From Pseudomonas delhiensis (GTDB lineage: Bacteria; Pseudomonadota; Gammaproteobacteria; Pseudomonadales; Pseudomonadaceae): DNA of 54,416 nucleotides. The notes beneath the pieces are model-generated. The model ran no database searches, was not told the DNA's origin, and saw nothing but the letters and a program-made list of their open reading frames with translations. The stretch lies in contig NZ_FZPC01000038.1 in NCBI RefSeq assembly GCF_900187975.1, positions 1-54,416 of the forward strand. Direction: 5' to 3'. The position numbers and the translations under genes were made by a program. This document shows, piece after piece, positions 51,783 to 54,416 of this stretch (the first letter of the stretch is position 1; every line of letters starts with the position of its first letter).

Positions 51783-52682
51783 ATGAAAGTCCAATCCGAC
51801 GAACTGCGCACCTTCACCACCGTCATCGACAGCGGCTCCATCACCGCCGCCGCCGACCATCTCGGCCTCACCGCCTCGGCGGTGAGCCGCACCCTGGCGC
51901 GCCTGGAGGACAAGCTCGGCACCACCCTGCTCAACCGCACCACGCGGCGCATGAAGCTCACCGAGGAAGGCCAGTTCTTCCTCGACAGCGCGCGGCACAT
52001 CCTCGCGCAGATGGAGGACCTGGAGGAACGCCTGGCGCTGCGCCGGCAACGGCCGGCCGGGCGCCTGCGGATCAACGCCGCCTCGCCCTTCATGCTGCAC
52101 GCCGTGGTGCCGCACATCGGCGCCTTCCGCGAGCAGTACCCGGACATCGAGCTGCAGCTGAACACCAACGACCTGAACATCGACCTGCTGGAACAGAGCA
52201 CCGACATCGCCATCCGCATCGGCACCCTCAGCGACTCCACCCTGCATGCCCGGCCGCTGGGCAGCAGCCGCCTGAACCTGCTGGCCAGCCCGGCCTACCT
52301 GGCGCGGCACGGCGCGCCGCAGAGCGTGGAGGACCTGGCGCGGCACAGCCTGCTCGGCTTCACCCAGCCGGAGAGCCTGAACATCTGGCCGCTGCGCCAC
52401 GCCGGCGGCGAGAGCCTGGCCATCACCCCCAACCTCTCCGCCTCCAGCGGCGAGACGCTGCGCCAGTTGGCCCTGGCTGGCCAGGGCATCGCCTGCCTGG
52501 CGGGCTTCATGACCTGCCACGACATCGCCGCCGGGCGCCTGGTCAAGGTGCTGCCGGAGTGGGTGCGCGAGCAGCACCAGCCGATCAACGCGGTGTACTA
52601 CCGCAACTCGCAGCTCGCGCTGCGCATCCAGTGCTTCCTGGACTTCATCCAGGAACGGCTGGCGGCGACGCTCGGCGCCTGA
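51783..52682 (+). CDS. LysR-family regulator (YafC-like)
   Basis: 299 residues. Helix-turn-helix at the start (LRTFTTVIDSGSITAAADHLGLTASAVSRTLARLEDKLGTTLLNRTTRRMKLTEEG), then the LysR effector domain (RLRINAASPFMLHAVVPHIGAFREQYPDIELQLNTNDLNIDLLEQSTDIAIRIG). It is of the CrgA/YafC kind that often sits next to aldo/keto reductases. No good ribosome site before 51783, but the frame has no other start in a better place. Its stop abuts the stop of the converging EamA gene. Confidence 0.88.
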   Translation: MKVQSDELRTFTTVIDSGSITAAADHLGLTASAVSRTLARLEDKLGTTLLNRTTRRMKLTEEGQFFLDSARHILAQMEDLEERLALRRQRPAGRLRINAASPFMLHAVVPHIGAFREQYPDIELQLNTNDLNIDLLEQSTDIAIRIGTLSDSTLHARPLGSSRLNLLASPAYLARHGAPQSVEDLARHSLLGFTQPESLNIWPLRHAGGESLAITPNLSASSGETLRQLALAGQGIACLAGFMTCHDIAAGRLVKVLPEWVREQHQPINAVYYRNSQLALRIQCFLDFIQERLAATLGA

Positions 52683-53567
52683 TCAGTCCGCCACCACGCT
52701 GGCGGCCGCCGGCTTCGGCTGGCTGGTCAGGGTGGTGCCCACCGAGGCAACCATGATCGCGGCGATGGCCAGCCATTGCAGCGAGGTCAACTGCTCGCCG
52801 AGGAACACCAGGCCGGACAGCGCCGCGAAAGCCGGCTCGATACTCATCAGGGTGCCGAAGGTGCGCGCCGGCAGGCGCGTCAGGGCGATCATCTCCAGGG
52901 TGTAGGGCAAGGCGCTGGAGAGCACCGCCACGCCCAGCAGCGCCGGGATCAGCTGCAGGTCGAACAGCGCGGCGCCCGAATGCGCCAGGCCGACGGGGAA
53001 GATGCACAGCGCCGCGATGGTCACGCCCATGGCCGCCGTCTGGGTGCCGTGGTCGTTGCCGGCGCGCTGGCCGAACAGGATGTACATCGCCCAGCAGGCC
53101 CCGGCGCCCAGGGCCAGCGCGGCGCCCAGGGGGTCGACGCCGTGGCCGAGGTCGCCGACGGGCAGCAGCAGCCACAGGCCGAGCACGGCGATGGCGATCC
53201 ACAGGAAGTCGATGGGCTTGCGCGAGAAGTACAGCGCCACCGCCAGCGGCCCGGTGAACTCCAGGGCCACGCCGACACCCAGGGGGATGGTGCGCAGGGC
53301 CATGTAGAACATCAGGTTCATGCAGCCCAGGGTGATGCCGTAGGCCAGCAGCGGGCCCCAGGAGCCCCGCGCGACGGGCTTGCGCCAGGGGCGCAGCACG
53401 GCGAGCAGGATGATGGCGGCGAACAGCAGGCGCATGGCCGTCACGCCCTGGGCGCCGAGCACCGGGAACAGGCTCTTGGCCAGGGCCGCGCCGCCCTGGA
53501 TCGAGGCCATGGCGACCAGCAGCAGGGCGACCGGGAAGAACAGCGTGGCGAAACGGGAACGCGGCAT
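52683..53567 (-). CDS. EamA/RhtA-family amino-acid exporter
   Basis: 294 residues with ten hydrophobic helices in two EamA repeats (residues about 8-140 and 150-280). GAALAKSLFPVLGAQGVTAMRLLFAAIILL and EFTGPLAVALYFSRKPIDFLWIAIAVLGLWLLLP in repeat 1, and LPARTFGTLMSIEPAFAALSGLVFLGEQLTSLQWLAIAAIMVASVG in repeat 2 match RhtA, which exports homoserine/threonine. Divergent from the Xre-cupin gene, which probably controls it. Stop codon immediately adjacent to the LysR stop. Confidence 0.88.
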   Translation of the reverse strand: MPRSRFATLFFPVALLLVAMASIQGGAALAKSLFPVLGAQGVTAMRLLFAAIILLAVLRPWRKPVARGSWGPLLAYGITLGCMNLMFYMALRTIPLGVGVALEFTGPLAVALYFSRKPIDFLWIAIAVLGLWLLLPVGDLGHGVDPLGAALALGAGACWAMYILFGQRAGNDHGTQTAAMGVTIAALCIFPVGLAHSGAALFDLQLIPALLGVAVLSSALPYTLEMIALTRLPARTFGTLMSIEPAFAALSGLVFLGEQLTSLQWLAIAAIMVASVGTTLTSQPKPAAASVVAD

Positions 53568-53647
53568 GGGGGCAGACCAAAAGGGTTGAAATGTGGCCAG
53601 GGACCTGGCGTATGCTTATGTGCAACATAATGCGCAAAACCGGTCGA

Positions 53648-54220
53648 ATGAGCAATATATTGCCCAACACTAATGAACGCCCCAGCGTGCTCGTCCACGT
53701 CGCCGACAACGTCAAGACCCTGCGCCGCGCCGCGGGGCTGAGCCAGGACGCCCTGGCCAAGGCCAGCGGCGTCAGCCGGCGCATGCTGGTCGGCATCGAG
53801 AGCGGCGACACCAACGTCAGCCTGGCCACCCTCGACCGCATCGCCGCGGCCCTCGCGGTGACCTTCGCCGACCTGGTGCGCGCCCCCCAGGCCGGCGACC
53901 TCGCCCGCGTCGACGTGGTGGCCTGGGCCGGCCGCCAGGCCGACAGCCGCGGCACCCTGCTGGCCAGCACCCCGGCCAGGGGCCAGGCCGAGCTGTGGCA
54001 CTGGGCACTGGCCCCGGGCGACAGCTACGACGCAGAGCCCGATGCTGAGGGGTGGTATGACATGGTTTACGTCATCGAGGGTCATCTGACACTGGAGATC
54101 GGCGACCAGCGTTGGGAGGTGGCCTGCGGGGGGTTCCACGTGTTCAAGAGCAACCAGCGGTTCTCCTACCGGAACCTGGGGGATGGGTTGCTGCGTTTTG
54201 TGCGGAATGTGGTGAATTGA
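53648..54220 (+). CDS. Xre-cupin transcriptional regulator
   Basis: 190 residues. Helix-turn-helix (residues about 16-70: VADNVKTLRRAAGLSQDALAKASGVSRRMLVGIESGDTNVSLATLDRIAAALAVTFADLV) followed by a C-terminal cupin (ELWHWALAPGDSYDAEPDAEGWYDMVYVIEGHLTLEIGDQRWEVACGGFHVFKSNQRFSYRNLG). Such regulators repress a divergent transporter until a small ligand binds the cupin. In-frame ATGs at 53591, 53630 and 53648 are possible starts; the last leaves the promoter-like TATGCTTATGTGC region free. No strong ribosome site for any. Confidence 0.85.
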   Translation: MSNILPNTNERPSVLVHVADNVKTLRRAAGLSQDALAKASGVSRRMLVGIESGDTNVSLATLDRIAAALAVTFADLVRAPQAGDLARVDVVAWAGRQADSRGTLLASTPARGQAELWHWALAPGDSYDAEPDAEGWYDMVYVIEGHLTLEIGDQRWEVACGGFHVFKSNQRFSYRNLGDGLLRFVRNVVN

Positions 54221-54266
54221 GGGGCTTTTCGTAGGAGCGAGCAAGCTCGCTCCTACGAAAAGCCCC
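54221..54266. terminator. Perfect 22-bp inverted repeat containing a REP
   Basis: Arms 54221-54242 (beginning GGGGCTTTTCGTAGG) and 54245-54266 pair without mismatch; it starts at the base after the Xre-cupin stop and contains the GGAGCGAGC REP core. Likely serves as the terminator. Confidence 0.7.
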
Positions 54267-54283
54267 CACCCAGCAACGAAAAA

Positions 54284-54303
54284 GACCCGCCGAAGCGGGC
54301 CTT
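54284..54303 (-). terminator. Rho-independent terminator of the partial phnX-like gene
   Basis: GACCCGC/GCGGGCC-type stem (54284-54302) with a T-rich tail on the minus strand, 20 bases beyond the stop of the gene entering from the right. Confidence 0.65.
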
Positions 54304-54322
54304 TGTCTCACACCGGAAAACC

Positions 54323-54416
54323 TCAGAAGCTCTGCGGCATCTCCCCGCGCGCCAGGCGGGCGTTGATGTCGGCCACCACCGCCGGCAGCTCGGCGATGGT
54401 GTCGATCAGGTAGTGC
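54323..54416 (-). CDS. phnX: Phosphonoacetaldehyde hydrolase, C-terminal fragment (gene runs off window)
   Basis: Only the last 30 or so codons are in the window: [19 protein letters not shown], then [11 protein letters not shown] and TGA at 54325-54323. The pattern [26 protein letters not shown] is that of the tail of PhnX, the HAD-family hydrolase that splits phosphonoacetaldehyde in 2-aminoethylphosphonate breakdown. The short sequence makes this a moderate-confidence call. Confidence 0.6.
   Translation of the reverse strand, partial: HYLIDTIAELPAVVADINARLARGEMPQSF

Overview
The window is high-GC chromosomal DNA of a Pseudomonas species. I base this on the strong GC third-position bias, the proteins (Anr/Fnr-type regulator, RlhA, DUF2790, FecI/FecR/TonB-receptor cassette, polyamine genes of Pseudomonas type) and the dispersed repeats typical of the genus: REP palindromes around GAGCGAGCTTGCTCGCGAAC and a family beginning GTAGGGCGCATAAC. 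I see no phage, transposase, rRNA, tRNA or CRISPR; most of it reads as ordinary chromosome scarred by small deletions and repeat insertions.

Layout: 420-5192 holds a small membrane protein, an MFS exporter and nucleoside deaminase divergent from a LysR regulator, a FUSC membrane protein and a RelE/Xre toxin-antitoxin pair. 5353-5861 is a deletion scar joining an SDR remnant to the last codons of a LysR gene. 6091-7328 has small exported proteins. 8203-11221 is an amino-acid/polyamine permease, a solute-binding protein and a TetR regulator. 11533-14040 has RidA and rlhA.

14090-22212 is the most interesting region: a CcdA-thioredoxin fusion (DipZ-like), a DUF2790 protein, an OmpR/EnvZ-type two-component system, a ferric-reductase-like membrane protein and a DoxX protein, and facing them an operon for a peptide metallophore of the bufferin/HvfA type. 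The precursor carries four EGKCG motifs and, unusually, a pair of EF-hands; next come its DUF692 (MNIO) modifying enzyme and the DUF2063 partner. Direct repeats with a 10-bp period (TGTATN5TGTAT-like) lie upstream of the DUF2790/regulator genes, of the ferric-reductase-like gene and of the metallophore operon, suggesting one regulon. A FecI/FecR/TonB-receptor iron-uptake cassette with a Fur box follows (22656-26766).

27625-34487 is an anoxia/stress island: two tandem universal-stress proteins, two phosphoribosyltransferases, a CBS protein with an internal deletion, an Fnr-type Fe-S regulator, Hsp20, a flavin-reductase-like protein and a GNAT acetyltransferase. Six TTGAT-N4-ATCAA-type Anr boxes lie about 72-107 bases before the start codons. 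34776-38572 is a gamma-glutamylputrescine pathway operon (PuuA, PotF-like, PuuB).

38741-45955 carries AraC and MFS genes, NTF2-like proteins, GNATs, a thioredoxin, a cupin and biosynthetic threonine dehydratase ilvA. The ilvA operon is preceded by a previously unannotated-looking attenuator: a 21-residue leader peptide rich in Ile/Thr, with mutually exclusive hairpins. 46494-54416 has a small basic protein, a DyP peroxidase, a sodium:solute symporter, dkgB, an atypical SDR, a LysR, an EamA exporter, an Xre-cupin regulator and the 3' end of a probable phnX.
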